Both the position numbers and the translations under genes were made by a program. The notes beneath the pieces were generated by a model that was not told the origin of the DNA, did not search any database, and saw nothing but the letters and a program-made list of their open reading frames with translations. Shown piece after piece: positions 1-7,798 of a stretch of DNA of 17,147 bases. This DNA comes from JBMZCV01 sp049613665 (GTDB lineage: Bacteria; Bacteroidota; Bacteroidia; Chitinophagales; UBA2359): positions 1 through 17,147 of the forward strand of contig JBMZCV010000116.1 of assembly GCA_049613665.1 (NCBI GenBank), written 5' to 3'. Numbering within the stretch: the first letter of the stretch is position 1; the number at the start of each line of letters is the position of its first letter.

Positions 1-41
1 GCGAACATTTGTCAGTAAAATAACATCAAATTCGACACCCC

Positions 42-70
42 ACCTTCAAGGTTTTAGAAACCTTGAAGGT
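42..70. repeat. Perfect 13-bp inverted repeat (hairpin) after the amidohydrolase gene
   Basis: Positions 42-54 (ACCTTCAAGGTTT) are the exact reverse complement of 58-70, with a 3-nt loop TAG. The hairpin lies 17 nt beyond the stop codon of the minus-strand amidohydrolase gene, where a terminator would be expected. On the minus strand it is followed by G-rich sequence (GGTGGGGTG) and not by a U-tract, so it is a poor intrinsic terminator. It could protect the 3' end of the mRNA or be a dispersed palindromic repeat. The hairpin is directly visible; its role is open. Confidence 0.75.
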
Positions 71-87
71 TTGGAATATTTGTTTTC

Positions 88-3000
88 CTAATGCCCACAA
101 CCTTTATGGTCTTTCTCATAAAAATCTACCTGCTCGCCATCGCCCAAATCGTTGCAATGATACAAGCGTTTTTTCGACGGTTTTCCCTTTTGCGTTTTGC
201 CGCCGCCAGCTTTCACGGCCAACATTTTTTGAATTAAGCGATTGCGTTCTGCCGCTACTTCCTTTCGCATTTCCTCATCTTTCGCTATATCGAAATAGCA
301 AATACCATCGACATAAGTTTGCTCTGCTCGTGCATAAATCGACAAAGGATTGTCTGACCAAAGCACAACATCGGCATCTTTGCCTTTTTTGATACTGCCC
401 ACTTTATCGTCTATATGTAGCATTTTGGCAGGATTGAGCGTCACAAATTTCCACGCTTCCTCCTCCGAAACATCGCCATATTTCACCGCTTTTGCAGCCT
501 CTTGATTTAAGCGTCTCGCCATTTCAGCATCATCAGAATTGAAAGCCGTCAAAACGCCCATTTCGTGCATAATCGCTCCATTGTGCGGAATAGCATCTAT
601 CACTTCGTATTTATACGCCCACCAATCCGAAAAAGTAGAACCTGCAACACCATGTTTTTTCATTTTATCCGCTATTTTGTAGCCTTCCAAAATGTGCGTA
701 AACGTATTGATGTTGAAATTGAACTGCTCTGCCACACGCATCAACATCGTTATTTCAGACTGCACATAAGAGTGACAAGTGATAAAACGTTTTTTGTTAA
801 TGATTTCCCAAAGTGCGTCTAGTTCCAAATCTCTACGCATCTCTTTCGGTGCTTTTTTGTTGCCATACATTTTTTCGCCATACGCTTTTGCTCTCGTAAA
901 TCCATCTACAAAAACTTGCTCAACGCCCATTCTCGTTTGCGGAAAGCGTGTCGTTTGGCTATCTCCCCAGTTCGATTGTTTCACATTTTCGCCAAGTGCA
1001 AATTTGATAAAGCCATCAGCACCTTTAAATTTCATTTCCTCTGGCGTGCTGCCCCATCGCAATTTGATGATGCCAGACTGCCCACCGATAGGATTTGCCG
1101 AGCCATGCAAAAGCTGTGAAGTCGTCACACCACCTGAAAGCTGACGGTAGATATTGATGTCTTCCGAGTTGATAACCGTTGCGATGCTCACTTCTGCCGA
1201 ACTCGCTTGTGTGCCTTCATTTACGCCTTTGCTTATCGCAATGTGCGAATGTTCGTCAATCACTCCGCTCGTCAAATGCTTGCCTGTGCCATCAACTTCT
1301 TTACCACCATTGGCTTTCAAATTTTTGCCAATGCCTGCTATTTTGCCATTCTGAATCAACACATCTGTTTCTGTCAAAATGCCGTCTTTTTCGTTTGTCC
1401 AAACCGTTACATTTTTAAATACAACCGTTTCGGCAGTCGGCTTTTTTTCCCAGCCATAAGGCAAAAATGGATACATTACTGTTCCAATTTCATCTTTTTC
1501 TTCTTTTTTATCCTTCTTTTTCTCCTCTGCTTTCTTGTCTTTTTTATCGTCTTCTTTCGCCTTTTTTTCCGTTGGCAAAGCCGTCCAATCTATCCAATCG
1601 CCGTTGGCAAGTTGGCCATTTCCTTTCCATTTTTTGCCATCTTCACTCGTCCAGCCGCTCAAACGAACAATACCTTTGCCCATTTTTTTGGCATTTACGC
1701 TGTCTTTTTCGGCATTAAAATTTAGGCTAATAGCTTGTTTTTTTAATGTGTGTTTTATCGCAATTTTAGTGCTATCGTTTATCACAATTTCCACTTTTTG
1801 CTTGCCTTTGTCGCCACTTACCAAAATGTCATAGCTCAAAACATTGCCCAATTTAAGCTCATAGTTTCCAGCTAAATCTAACACATCTTTATCTTTCAGA
1901 ACAAAACGATTTCCTTTCACCCAATTTTCGTAAATAGTGGCTTTTTCATCGAAAATAGGTTTTGAGCAAACGATGAAATTAGCGATTTTTCCTTTTTCCA
2001 AACTTCCCACTTCTCTATACATTCCCAACATATTTGCTGGTGTATATGTCAATGCTTTTAAAGCTGTTTCTTTGCTCAAACCTGCTTCAATGGCTTTTTG
2101 TAGGTTTTTGAAAAATGCTTTTTTATCTTTCAAATCGGCAGTTGTGAGTGCAAATTCAATACCAGCCTTTTGCATAAAACTAGCGTTTGAAGGTGCAAGT
2201 TCCCAATGCTTCATATCCGAAAGGCTCACATTTGAGGCATCGAAAGGATCTTCGACATCGTAGGCATCAGGAAAATTGAGCGGTAAAATGAAGCTTGCAT
2301 TCGTATTTTTCAGAGCATCTAAACGCTTGTACTCATCGCCATTGCCTTTGAAAATATATTGTACGCCAAACTCATCGCCTACTTTATCGGCACGCAAAAC
2401 CGACAATCTATCGGAAGCCTCAAAAATTTGTGGCAAGTTTTGAATGTTATTCCAACTATCAAGGCTCAAGTTAAATTCGGCGACATTTTGGCCTGCTTTA
2501 TACCATTGAGCATCATAATAAGTTTGTCGCAACAAAGCAATGCTTCCCATCAAACTACTTGGATAATCTTGCGAAGATTCGCCTTTATCGAAAGAATAAT
2601 GAGCAGTAGCTTCGTCTTTCAAAATCACTTCATTTTCTTTGCCTTCATTTAGCAAAACTACTGTGCCTGTGCCTCGTGCTATGCCATCTTGCTGATGCGA
2701 CAAAACCGTTCCAAAACCTAATTTTCGATAAGATTCTGCTGCTTTTGCATTGGTAGTAAAATGTTCTACTGCCGAAATCTCTGGTTTGATGGCTTCATTC
2801 CAACCATAAGCTCCTTTTTTGCTCGATAAATCTTTTGGTGGGTCTGTCCATTTTCCTTTGTTTTTTGGCACTTCTGGCAAACCATAGTTCGCATACGCAT
2901 CAATGAAAGAAGGATAAATATGTTGTCCTTGCATGTCTATCACAACTGCATCTTTTGGCACACTTACAGACGCTCCTACTTGCTCTACTTTTCCATTTCG

Positions 3001-3186
3001 GATAAGCAAAGTAGCCTTGTCTAGTTTTGTGTTATAAGTCGTGTGAATAGTTGCATTTGTCAAAGCATATAAGCCAGCTCGGTTATCGTGTACGCCATTG
3101 ACAGGAAAAGTTGGTGTTTCATTTTGTGCAAATTGCTGTTGAGAGAAAAACAGCAAAACGACAAAAATGCTTAGGATTTTTTTCAT
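88..3186 (-). CDS. Secreted two-domain amidohydrolase (imidazolonepropionase-like superfamily)
   Basis: A 1032-aa protein with an N-terminal signal peptide (residues 1-20, cleavage probably after FAQ), so periplasmic or surface-exposed. Two amidohydrolase-like halves are joined by a lysine/glutamate-rich linker (about 540-566). The C-terminal half (about 585-960) keeps the metal-dependent site: HxH at H646/H648, a likely metal-bridging lysine in FIKFALGEN (K728), H805 in TCHSY, H831 in THILEGYK, and D885 in NSDD. It ends with the typical NPAKML and GSIKKGKDADVVLW motifs. The N-terminal half (about 40-430) keeps the composite-barrel features (IRNGKVEQVG, TPANMLGM, GSLEKGKIANFIV), but its HxH position reads DAYAN, so it is probably not catalytic. 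The substrate is unknown; family members hydrolyse cyclic amides or dipeptides. The start at 3186 is directly followed by the signal peptide. The gene is monocistronic by position. Confidence 0.93.
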   Translation of the reverse strand: MKKILSIFVVLLFFSQQQFAQNETPTFPVNGVHDNRAGLYALTNATIHTTYNTKLDKATLLIRNGKVEQVGASVSVPKDAVVIDMQGQHIYPSFIDAYANYGLPEVPKNKGKWTDPPKDLSSKKGAYGWNEAIKPEISAVEHFTTNAKAAESYRKLGFGTVLSHQQDGIARGTGTVVLLNEGKENEVILKDEATAHYSFDKGESSQDYPSSLMGSIALLRQTYYDAQWYKAGQNVAEFNLSLDSWNNIQNLPQIFEASDRLSVLRADKVGDEFGVQYIFKGNGDEYKRLDALKNTNASFILPLNFPDAYDVEDPFDASNVSLSDMKHWELAPSNASFMQKAGIEFALTTADLKDKKAFFKNLQKAIEAGLSKETALKALTYTPANMLGMYREVGSLEKGKIANFIVCSKPIFDEKATIYENWVKGNRFVLKDKDVLDLAGNYELKLGNVLSYDILVSGDKGKQKVEIVINDSTKIAIKHTLKKQAISLNFNAEKDSVNAKKMGKGIVRLSGWTSEDGKKWKGNGQLANGDWIDWTALPTEKKAKEDDKKDKKAEEKKKDKKEEKDEIGTVMYPFLPYGWEKKPTAETVVFKNVTVWTNEKDGILTETDVLIQNGKIAGIGKNLKANGGKEVDGTGKHLTSGVIDEHSHIAISKGVNEGTQASSAEVSIATVINSEDINIYRQLSGGVTTSQLLHGSANPIGGQSGIIKLRWGSTPEEMKFKGADGFIKFALGENVKQSNWGDSQTTRFPQTRMGVEQVFVDGFTRAKAYGEKMYGNKKAPKEMRRDLELDALWEIINKKRFITCHSYVQSEITMLMRVAEQFNFNINTFTHILEGYKIADKMKKHGVAGSTFSDWWAYKYEVIDAIPHNGAIMHEMGVLTAFNSDDAEMARRLNQEAAKAVKYGDVSEEEAWKFVTLNPAKMLHIDDKVGSIKKGKDADVVLWSDNPLSIYARAEQTYVDGICYFDIAKDEEMRKEVAAERNRLIQKMLAVKAGGGKTQKGKPSKKRLYHCNDLGDGEQVDFYEKDHKGCGH

Positions 3187-3414
3187 ATTTCGTTTGATTA
3201 TTTTTTTGCGAAAAACGAAAGATACAAATTTTTGTGCAAAGCTGAAATAAGTGACTGTTTAGATTTTGCTTTTCACACCGAAAATCTTGCATTTTAAGCC
3301 AAACAACAAGGTTTAAAATAAATCTATTTTTAGTCTGGAACTTTTAGGCAAGTTTTTAGCTTATTATTTATAGTGTTTATATCAGACTCTATTTGTAAAA
3401 CTTAAAAACGCCTT

Positions 3415-3672
3415 ATGAAAAAATTAATTTTTCTGCTCACATTTTGCCTACTTTGCATTATTACCAATCCTAGCAATGAAAAACATAAAAATAAGCTAAA
3501 TGCTGATTTTAAGAACAAACATAGTATTATTGGTTCTTTTGGAGTAGGTAATTTTGCGGCTAGTTTATTTCCTTATCACAATTTTTATTTTTTTTCGATA
3601 AAAGGCGATAAAGAAAAAATACATTCTGTCGGTTTTTTAGGTATGGTTTTCGTTAATCCAGAAAGTTTTTAG
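3415..3672 (+). CDS. Small putative secreted protein, unknown
   Basis: An 85-aa ORF and the only plus-strand gene supported here. It begins with a classic signal peptide (MKK followed by about 15 hydrophobic residues, LIFLLTFCLLCIITN). The remaining roughly 65 residues are rich in Phe, Gly and Lys, with no family I recognise. It is followed 17 nt after the stop by a strong terminator, which supports it as a real transcript. It is read divergently from the amidohydrolase gene, with 228 bp between them for both promoters. The Cys at 12 and 15 do not form a convincing lipobox. It could be a remnant of a longer gene, or a short exported peptide. Confidence 0.5.
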   Translation: MKKLIFLLTFCLLCIITNPSNEKHKNKLNADFKNKHSIIGSFGVGNFAASLFPYHNFYFFSIKGDKEKIHSVGFLGMVFVNPESF

Positions 3673-3688
3673 CAGAAAAACAAATGAC

Positions 3689-3742
3689 AAAAAGCCTTTG
3701 CGTTATCATGTTTTTTTAGATGATAATGCAAAGGCCTTTTTA
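3689..3742. terminator. Bidirectional intrinsic terminator between convergent genes
   Basis: A 16-bp stem (3694-3709 with 3720-3735, a single G-U wobble) closes a loop of about 10 nt. It is flanked by A5 on the left and T5 on the right, so it can act in both directions. It sits between the plus-strand small ORF (stop at 3672) and the minus-strand TlpA-like gene (stop at 3762), a convergent arrangement where a shared terminator is expected. Confidence 0.88.
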
Positions 3743-3761
3743 TAATGAGATTTTATTTTTT

Positions 3762-4919
3762 TTACTCCTTAAAGTCAAACTTGATAGCTGCCGAACTCGT
3801 CATATCCGAATTGAGCGTAACATTTCTTTTGCCTTTTTTATCGAAAATAATCATTGCTACCGTATTTGGCGGCCGTTTTCCCTCATTGTGAGCATAAACA
3901 ATAAGCTCATTTTCTTCATCGGCTTTCAATTTGATATTCACGATTTGTTTTTCGTGCCAAAGCTTGTGTTCTTGCAAAATCCATTCGCCATTGAAATATA
4001 GCGATATAATGTCGCCATCTTCTTTCTCGGTGTCCCACAAATGAAGTGCTACATCTTCGCCATAAATCGTTACTTTTTTAGGTCGTTTTACGGTTCTATC
4101 GCCTAATTTTGAGGTGCGGCCTTCCACAAAATTTATCTCTCGCAAGCTTTTAGCCAAATTTGTTTTCTCTTTTTCTTCAATAGCTTTGGCAGGTTCTTCT
4201 ATCGTTTTCACGAGCAAAACTTCTTCGTCTATATTGTTTTCGTCAGTTGTGGCGGTGAGCAAAGTCTTATTTTCCTCCTCAATATCTGGCAAATTTACGT
4301 TTGACACAATTTTTCTTTGTGCTTCTTGTTCTCTAAATTCCTTTTCGTGCTGCTCTCTTCGACGACGCAACTCTTCGAAACTCACAACAGGCAATTTTGA
4401 GCGTGCTTCTTTTACCGCTTTTTCCAAAATGCTAATATTGGCACTCGAATTGCCTGCATATTCGCCCACAATACGGCCTTTATGGTCTGTAACAATAGTA
4501 TAAGGAATGACATTGGCACGATAACTCAACAAACCAAGCAAAATATCTTCGCTATCAATCAAATTGTCGAAACGCCAACCGTAATTTTGCAAATGCGGTT
4601 CGATATTCACTTCTTGCGGTATTCTATCGAGATTGACAGCCACAATTTCAACATCTAACTCGCCTTTCCATTGCTCACACATTTGAGCGGTTTTCTGCAA
4701 ATCGTTGCTGCAATCTATCACTTTTCCTGTCCAAAATTTAAAAATCGTTAGTTTTCCGTTGTTGCCATAATCGGCCACATTCACGACTTCGCCATTGTGA
4801 TTTTTAAGGTGAATATTCGGAATTTCGTTATATGGACTTTGAGCTATAATAGTCGAAAAATTGAAACAACATAATATGATAAAAAAAAATAGAGGATAAT
4901 GTATTGGTTTCTTCATCAT
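3762..4919 (-). CDS. Secreted thioredoxin-fold (TlpA/AhpC-like) protein lacking CxxC, with C-terminal Bacteroidota domain
   Basis: A 385-aa protein. Residues 1-27 form a signal peptide (ending STIIAQ). Residues about 33-175 fit a TlpA/AhpC-TSA thioredoxin fold: IPNIHLKNHNGEVVNVADYGNNGK, then FKFW at 60-63 and a cis-Pro-like VIPYTIV (P139), then DHKGRIVGEYAG. Where redoxin proteins have FWxxWCxxC, this one has FWTGKVIDC, so the nucleophilic Cys is V67 and only C70 remains. A charged helical segment (about 180-205, rich in Arg and Glu) and an acidic linker follow. The C-terminal domain (about 280-385) carries LHLWDTEKEDGDIISLYFNG and YAHNEGKRPPNTVAM, a beta-rich motif set I recognise from secreted and OmpA-linked proteins of Bacteroidota. 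Function is unknown; a non-redox scaffold or a binding protein at the cell surface is plausible. The second codon is also ATG, so the start may be one codon later. Confidence 0.85.
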   Translation of the reverse strand: MMKKPIHYPLFFFIILCCFNFSTIIAQSPYNEIPNIHLKNHNGEVVNVADYGNNGKLTIFKFWTGKVIDCSNDLQKTAQMCEQWKGELDVEIVAVNLDRIPQEVNIEPHLQNYGWRFDNLIDSEDILLGLLSYRANVIPYTIVTDHKGRIVGEYAGNSSANISILEKAVKEARSKLPVVSFEELRRRREQHEKEFREQEAQRKIVSNVNLPDIEEENKTLLTATTDENNIDEEVLLVKTIEEPAKAIEEKEKTNLAKSLREINFVEGRTSKLGDRTVKRPKKVTIYGEDVALHLWDTEKEDGDIISLYFNGEWILQEHKLWHEKQIVNIKLKADEENELIVYAHNEGKRPPNTVAMIIFDKKGKRNVTLNSDMTSSAAIKFDFKE

Positions 4920-5056
4920 TAATCATTTTTTTTAAAAAAATATTTATATTCAGTTATATACATAACAATAATTAATTAAATGTAATGATTTTTTTTTATT
5001 TCTACCTCTTTTTTCGTCAGAAAGCTGTTAATTAACTAAAATAGAAATATAATACG

Positions 5057-5518
5057 TTATTTTTTAGGTTTTATTTCTGAACCTTCCAAAAGTTCAACCT
5101 GTTTTTCCATCAACTCTGTCATTCTGTGCAATAGTTCAATATCTTTTGGCGTAACTTCTGTTTCATTTTTTGGGTCGTCGGCTTTTTTTCGAATAGAATT
5201 CATAAATTTTACAACCAAAAATACTGTAAATCCAATGATAAGAAAATCTACGCCTGCTTCAAATAATTTTCCATAGCCCAATGCAATTTCTTCTGTTTTG
5301 ACAACTCCATTATCAATTACTGCTTCTTGCAAAATAATTCGTTTATTTTCCCAATTTGTTCCATTTGTGATAAGTGATAGCGGTGGCAAAAAGATTTCTT
5401 TTACCAATACATCAACTACTTTGTTGAATGCTGCTCCAATAATTACACCGATGGCTATATCAATCATGTTTCCTTTAAGTGCAAATTCTTTAAATTCCTT
5501 GATAAGTGTAAAATTCAT
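5057..5518 (-). CDS. mscL: Large-conductance mechanosensitive channel MscL
   Basis: A 153-aa inner-membrane channel that opens under membrane tension to release solutes on hypo-osmotic shock. The N-terminus (IKEFKEFALKGNMIDIAIG) and TM1 (VIIGAAFNKVVDVLVKEIFLPP) match the MscL signature closely. A periplasmic loop of about 35 residues follows, then TM2 (FEAGVDFLIIGFTVFLVVKF). The C-terminal cytoplasmic helix is ELLHRMTELMEKQVELLEG. I place the start at the ATG at 5518 and not at the upstream in-frame ATG at 5557, because MscL proteins begin a few residues before IKEF and the extra 13 residues (MLSSYLYLTKKTN) are not family-like. It is slightly longer than E. coli MscL (136 aa). It lies 60 bp after the desaturase-family gene, possibly in the same transcript. 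Confidence 0.96.
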   Translation of the reverse strand: MNFTLIKEFKEFALKGNMIDIAIGVIIGAAFNKVVDVLVKEIFLPPLSLITNGTNWENKRIILQEAVIDNGVVKTEEIALGYGKLFEAGVDFLIIGFTVFLVVKFMNSIRKKADDPKNETEVTPKDIELLHRMTELMEKQVELLEGSEIKPKK

Positions 5519-5578
5519 GTTTGTTTTTTTAGTTAAATATAAATAGCTAGATAACATTGCTAAGAGTCTGTTTTAAAA

Positions 5579-6835
5579 TTAGTATGATGTTTTTACTGTT
5601 TCTTGAGTTGAAAAAAGAATACTCATAGCAAATGAAGTTATGAAATATAATACGACAATATGTGTTCCATTTGGCAATATTTCATCTATGCCAAACCAAC
5701 CATTCCAAAGATATATTAAAGAAAAACCAAAAGCTATTTTGATAGCTTCTGTCAGTATGGCATATTTATTTTTGTCCATGAGCGTAGTATAAGAGAATAC
5801 GGAAACGAAAATGAAAATAGCATATAACAAAACATCATTGAAGGGAAAAGTAGTTATTTTATTGAATAAAAAAAGTACGAGAGCAGAAGTTATAAAAAGT
5901 TGTAGCCAATGCCATATTGCGAAAATCATGTTAGGATTAGTGTCGTATTTTTCGAGCTGATAAGGATTTTCTACGATTTGAATAGGATATTTTTCGCTCA
6001 CATCTGCTGGCCGCCAACCTGTGGGCATAAACCAAATTTTCACTTTATCGACAAGTTTTTCGGTGCGAAAAGAGTCTTTTGCAATTTGCGATATGTGCAT
6101 AAAATTGATGAGAAAGGGATTCCATGTTTGCACAGGCTTTTTTACGCCAAATACTGCTGGAGTTTCTGCTAGTTCTACTTGAAAAGTGCCAAACAGTCTG
6201 TCCCAAATAATGAAAATTTGTCCGAAATTTTTATCTAAATATTCATCATTGATAGCGTGATGCACTCGATGATGTGAAGGCGTAACTATAATATATTCCA
6301 AAATACTCATTTTATTTATCAATCTGGTGTGATACCAAAATTGAGAAAATAAATGCAAAGGTGCTACAACAGCAATAACTTCAATAGAAACGCCCAAAAT
6401 CGCAAGCGGTATATATAGAAATGTGAAAATGCCAAATATTTCGGAAACAGATTGACGCAAAGCACAAGCCAAATTAAATTCTTCGCTGCTATGATGAATA
6501 ATATGCCTATTCCAAAAAACATTTATCACATGCTGGAAACGATGCGACCAATAGCCAGCGAAATCTATGCCGATGAAAGTGATGAGGTATAAAACCCAAG
6601 TGGTTTCTATCTCAAATAGCGATAGGTGTTTTACTAAAAAGCCGTAACTTAAAATTACAATCGTCAATCCCAAAACGTCTTTTAGAATGTTGGTGAGGCC
6701 AGAGCTAAGGCTCGAAATGACATCCATGCTGCGTATGGTGTTGATGCCCATAAAACGGCCTATGACATATTCGATGCCGATAAGAAAGACGAAAAAGGGA
6801 ATGGCATAATTTAATACTTGTGCGTAAGCTTCCAT
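5579..6835 (-). CDS. Membrane fatty acid hydroxylase / sterol desaturase family protein
   Basis: A 418-aa multi-pass membrane di-iron enzyme. The eight-histidine signature is present: HRFQH (H98, H102), HIIHH (H111, H114, H115), an additional H161 in PLHLFSQFWYH, and HHRVHH (H188-H193), followed by NDEYLDKNFGQIFIIWDRLFGTF, which is typical of the alkylglycerol-monooxygenase-like branch. Several hydrophobic helices lie at the N-terminus (about 12-110) and four more at the C-terminus (about 305-405). The C-terminal four-helix extension also fits AGMO/TMEM195-like proteins. The substrate (ether lipid, fatty acid or sterol-like) cannot be told from sequence. The start at 6835 is preferred over an in-frame ATG at 6922, because the extra 29 residues overlap a probable promoter (6871-6903). 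Confidence 0.92.
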   Translation of the reverse strand: MEAYAQVLNYAIPFFVFLIGIEYVIGRFMGINTIRSMDVISSLSSGLTNILKDVLGLTIVILSYGFLVKHLSLFEIETTWVLYLITFIGIDFAGYWSHRFQHVINVFWNRHIIHHSSEEFNLACALRQSVSEIFGIFTFLYIPLAILGVSIEVIAVVAPLHLFSQFWYHTRLINKMSILEYIIVTPSHHRVHHAINDEYLDKNFGQIFIIWDRLFGTFQVELAETPAVFGVKKPVQTWNPFLINFMHISQIAKDSFRTEKLVDKVKIWFMPTGWRPADVSEKYPIQIVENPYQLEKYDTNPNMIFAIWHWLQLFITSALVLFLFNKITTFPFNDVLLYAIFIFVSVFSYTTLMDKNKYAILTEAIKIAFGFSLIYLWNGWFGIDEILPNGTHIVVLYFITSFAMSILFSTQETVKTSY

Positions 6836-6870
6836 GATGAATATTTTTGTTTCTGTAAATAAAAGTGCGT

Positions 6871-6903
6871 TAAATATATAAATAAAATTAAATCTTAGCC
6901 AAA
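6871..6903 (-). promoter_or_regulatory. Candidate Bacteroidota sigma-A type promoter for the hydroxylase gene
   Basis: On the minus strand, TTTG (6903-6900) is followed after 21 nt by TATATTTA (6878-6871). This fits the Bacteroidota pattern TTTG, 19-21 nt, TAnnTTTG, with one deviation in the last base. It lies 36-68 bp upstream of the start chosen at 6835 and inside the longer ORF form, which argues for the shorter protein. The region is AT-rich, so a chance match is possible. Confidence 0.4.
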
Positions 6904-6933
6904 TAAAAACTGTTAATGTCAAATTTTTCCTAG

Positions 6934-6974
6934 AAAAAGGTGGTAGGCACTTCTAAAGTGCCTGCCACCTTTTT
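6934..6974. terminator. Strong hairpin after the SDR gene (GGTGG-type repeat copy 1)
   Basis: The stem 6939-6952 with 6956-6969 has 14 bp (one T-G wobble in plus-strand RNA), extended by A5/T5 on both sides, with a 3-nt loop CTA. It lies 80 nt beyond the stop of the minus-strand SDR gene and would terminate it. Pairing is best in the plus-strand RNA; in the minus-strand RNA one C-A mismatch appears. The core GGTGGTAGGCACTT resembles the hairpin at 13975-14009, so it may be a dispersed repeat used as a terminator. Confidence 0.75.
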
Positions 6975-7054
6975 TTATAGTATAATTCTTTTTTTATATA
7001 AACAGCACATATTTTTTTACAGAAACATATTTTTTTGTAAGAAAAGCTTTTCTC

Positions 7055-7762
7055 TTATTTCCTATTCGGGTTAGTTGCCCAAACTTCAAGGCTTGGCACA
7101 AAACCAATATCGTCTAGCGACAAAACCGATAAAATGGCATGAGCAATGTCTTTGCCTTTGAGCTTGTAAGTAATATCTTTCTGTTCAAAGCCAGCCGTTT
7201 CATAAAAATCTGTGACTACTTCGCTTGGATTCACTTGCGTCACTCTGATATTGTGCGGCCGCAATTCGGCTCTCCAACATTCTGTCAATCCAGATACTGC
7301 AAACTTACTTGCGGCATAAGCCGAGCCATACGCAAACCCTCTTACTGCTGCCGTTGAACCGACATTGATGATATTACCGTATTTTTGGTCTATGAAATGT
7401 TTGGCGGCTTGCTGGCCTGCTATGAATAAGCCTCTAGTGTTTACTTCCCACATTTTCTGAAAATCATCTGTCGTCGTTTCTACCAATGATTTGAACCAGC
7501 CAACGCCTGCATTGTTTATCAAGACATTGAAGCTACCTAATTCTTTTATCGCAAAAGCAAATAAATCTTTCACTTCATCTTCTTTCGACATATCGGCTCT
7601 AAACGACAACACACCGAGTTCTTTTGCTGCTTTTTCTAGCTTCGCTTCATTTCTTGCCGAAATAAGAACCGTCGCACCTTTTTCTTTTAACATTCGTGCT
7701 GTTTCAAAGCCAATGCCAGAGCTTCCGCCTGTAATAATTACTTTTGCTTCTTTTATGTTCAT
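7055..7762 (-). CDS. Short-chain dehydrogenase/reductase (classical SDR)
   Basis: A 235-aa cytosolic NAD(P)-dependent oxidoreductase with a Rossmann fold. The sequence shows TGGSSGIG at 11-18 (dinucleotide binding), a basic ARN after the second beta strand (residues 36-38, suggesting NADPH preference), D57, NNAG at 83-86, N108, and the catalytic S136, Y149, K153 (YAASK). The usual PG after the active site is replaced by NPSEVVTDF. Its length is normal for the family. The substrate is unknown; the closest style is the 3-oxoacyl-ACP reductase/YdfG-like group. It lies 36 bp downstream of the 138-aa unknown gene and could be co-transcribed with it. The start region is duplicated (see the repeat at 7755-7797). 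Confidence 0.93.
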   Translation of the reverse strand: MNIKEAKVIITGGSSGIGFETARMLKEKGATVLISARNEAKLEKAAKELGVLSFRADMSKEDEVKDLFAFAIKELGSFNVLINNAGVGWFKSLVETTTDDFQKMWEVNTRGLFIAGQQAAKHFIDQKYGNIINVGSTAAVRGFAYGSAYAASKFAVSGLTECWRAELRPHNIRVTQVNPSEVVTDFYETAGFEQKDITYKLKGKDIAHAILSVLSLDDIGFVPSLEVWATNPNRK

Positions 7763-7797
7763 GTTTTGTGTTTAATTTTTGTAAATGTTCATGTTTT
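7755..7797 (-). repeat. Duplicated start-codon region upstream of the SDR gene
   Basis: The 13-mer AAAACATGAACAT (minus strand) occurs at 7767-7755, where it contains the SDR start, and again at 7797-7785, exactly 30 nt upstream. The upstream copy opens a six-codon ORF (MNIYKN, 7792-7772) that stops 10 nt before the SDR start. It could be a tiny upstream ORF that modulates translation, or just a tandem duplication. Confidence 0.5.
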
Positions 7798-7798
7798 T

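Noticed and set aside
1493..1572. Long pyrimidine-rich plus-strand tract that could be a structural or slippage element
   Set aside because: It is the reverse complement of the Lys/Glu-rich linker codons of the amidohydrolase, which fully explains the composition.
1207..1725. 172-aa plus-strand ORF rich in Phe that looks like a membrane protein
   Set aside because: It is antisense to the amidohydrolase gene, and its hydrophobicity comes from the complement of Lys codons. No start context or family was recognised.
4920..5056. AT-rich gap between mscL and the TlpA-like gene, considered as an origin-like or regulatory element
   Set aside because: No DnaA-box-like repeats, strong hairpin or consensus promoter was found; it looks like an ordinary AT-rich spacer.
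7007..7036. 12-bp direct repeat ACATATTTTTTT in tandem after the SDR gene
   Set aside because: It is low-complexity AT sequence with no further structure, so chance is sufficient.
7041..7052. 12-bp palindrome GAAAAGCTTTTC near the SDR stop
   Set aside because: It is short and AT-rich, with no promoter or second copy nearby; it is likely chance.
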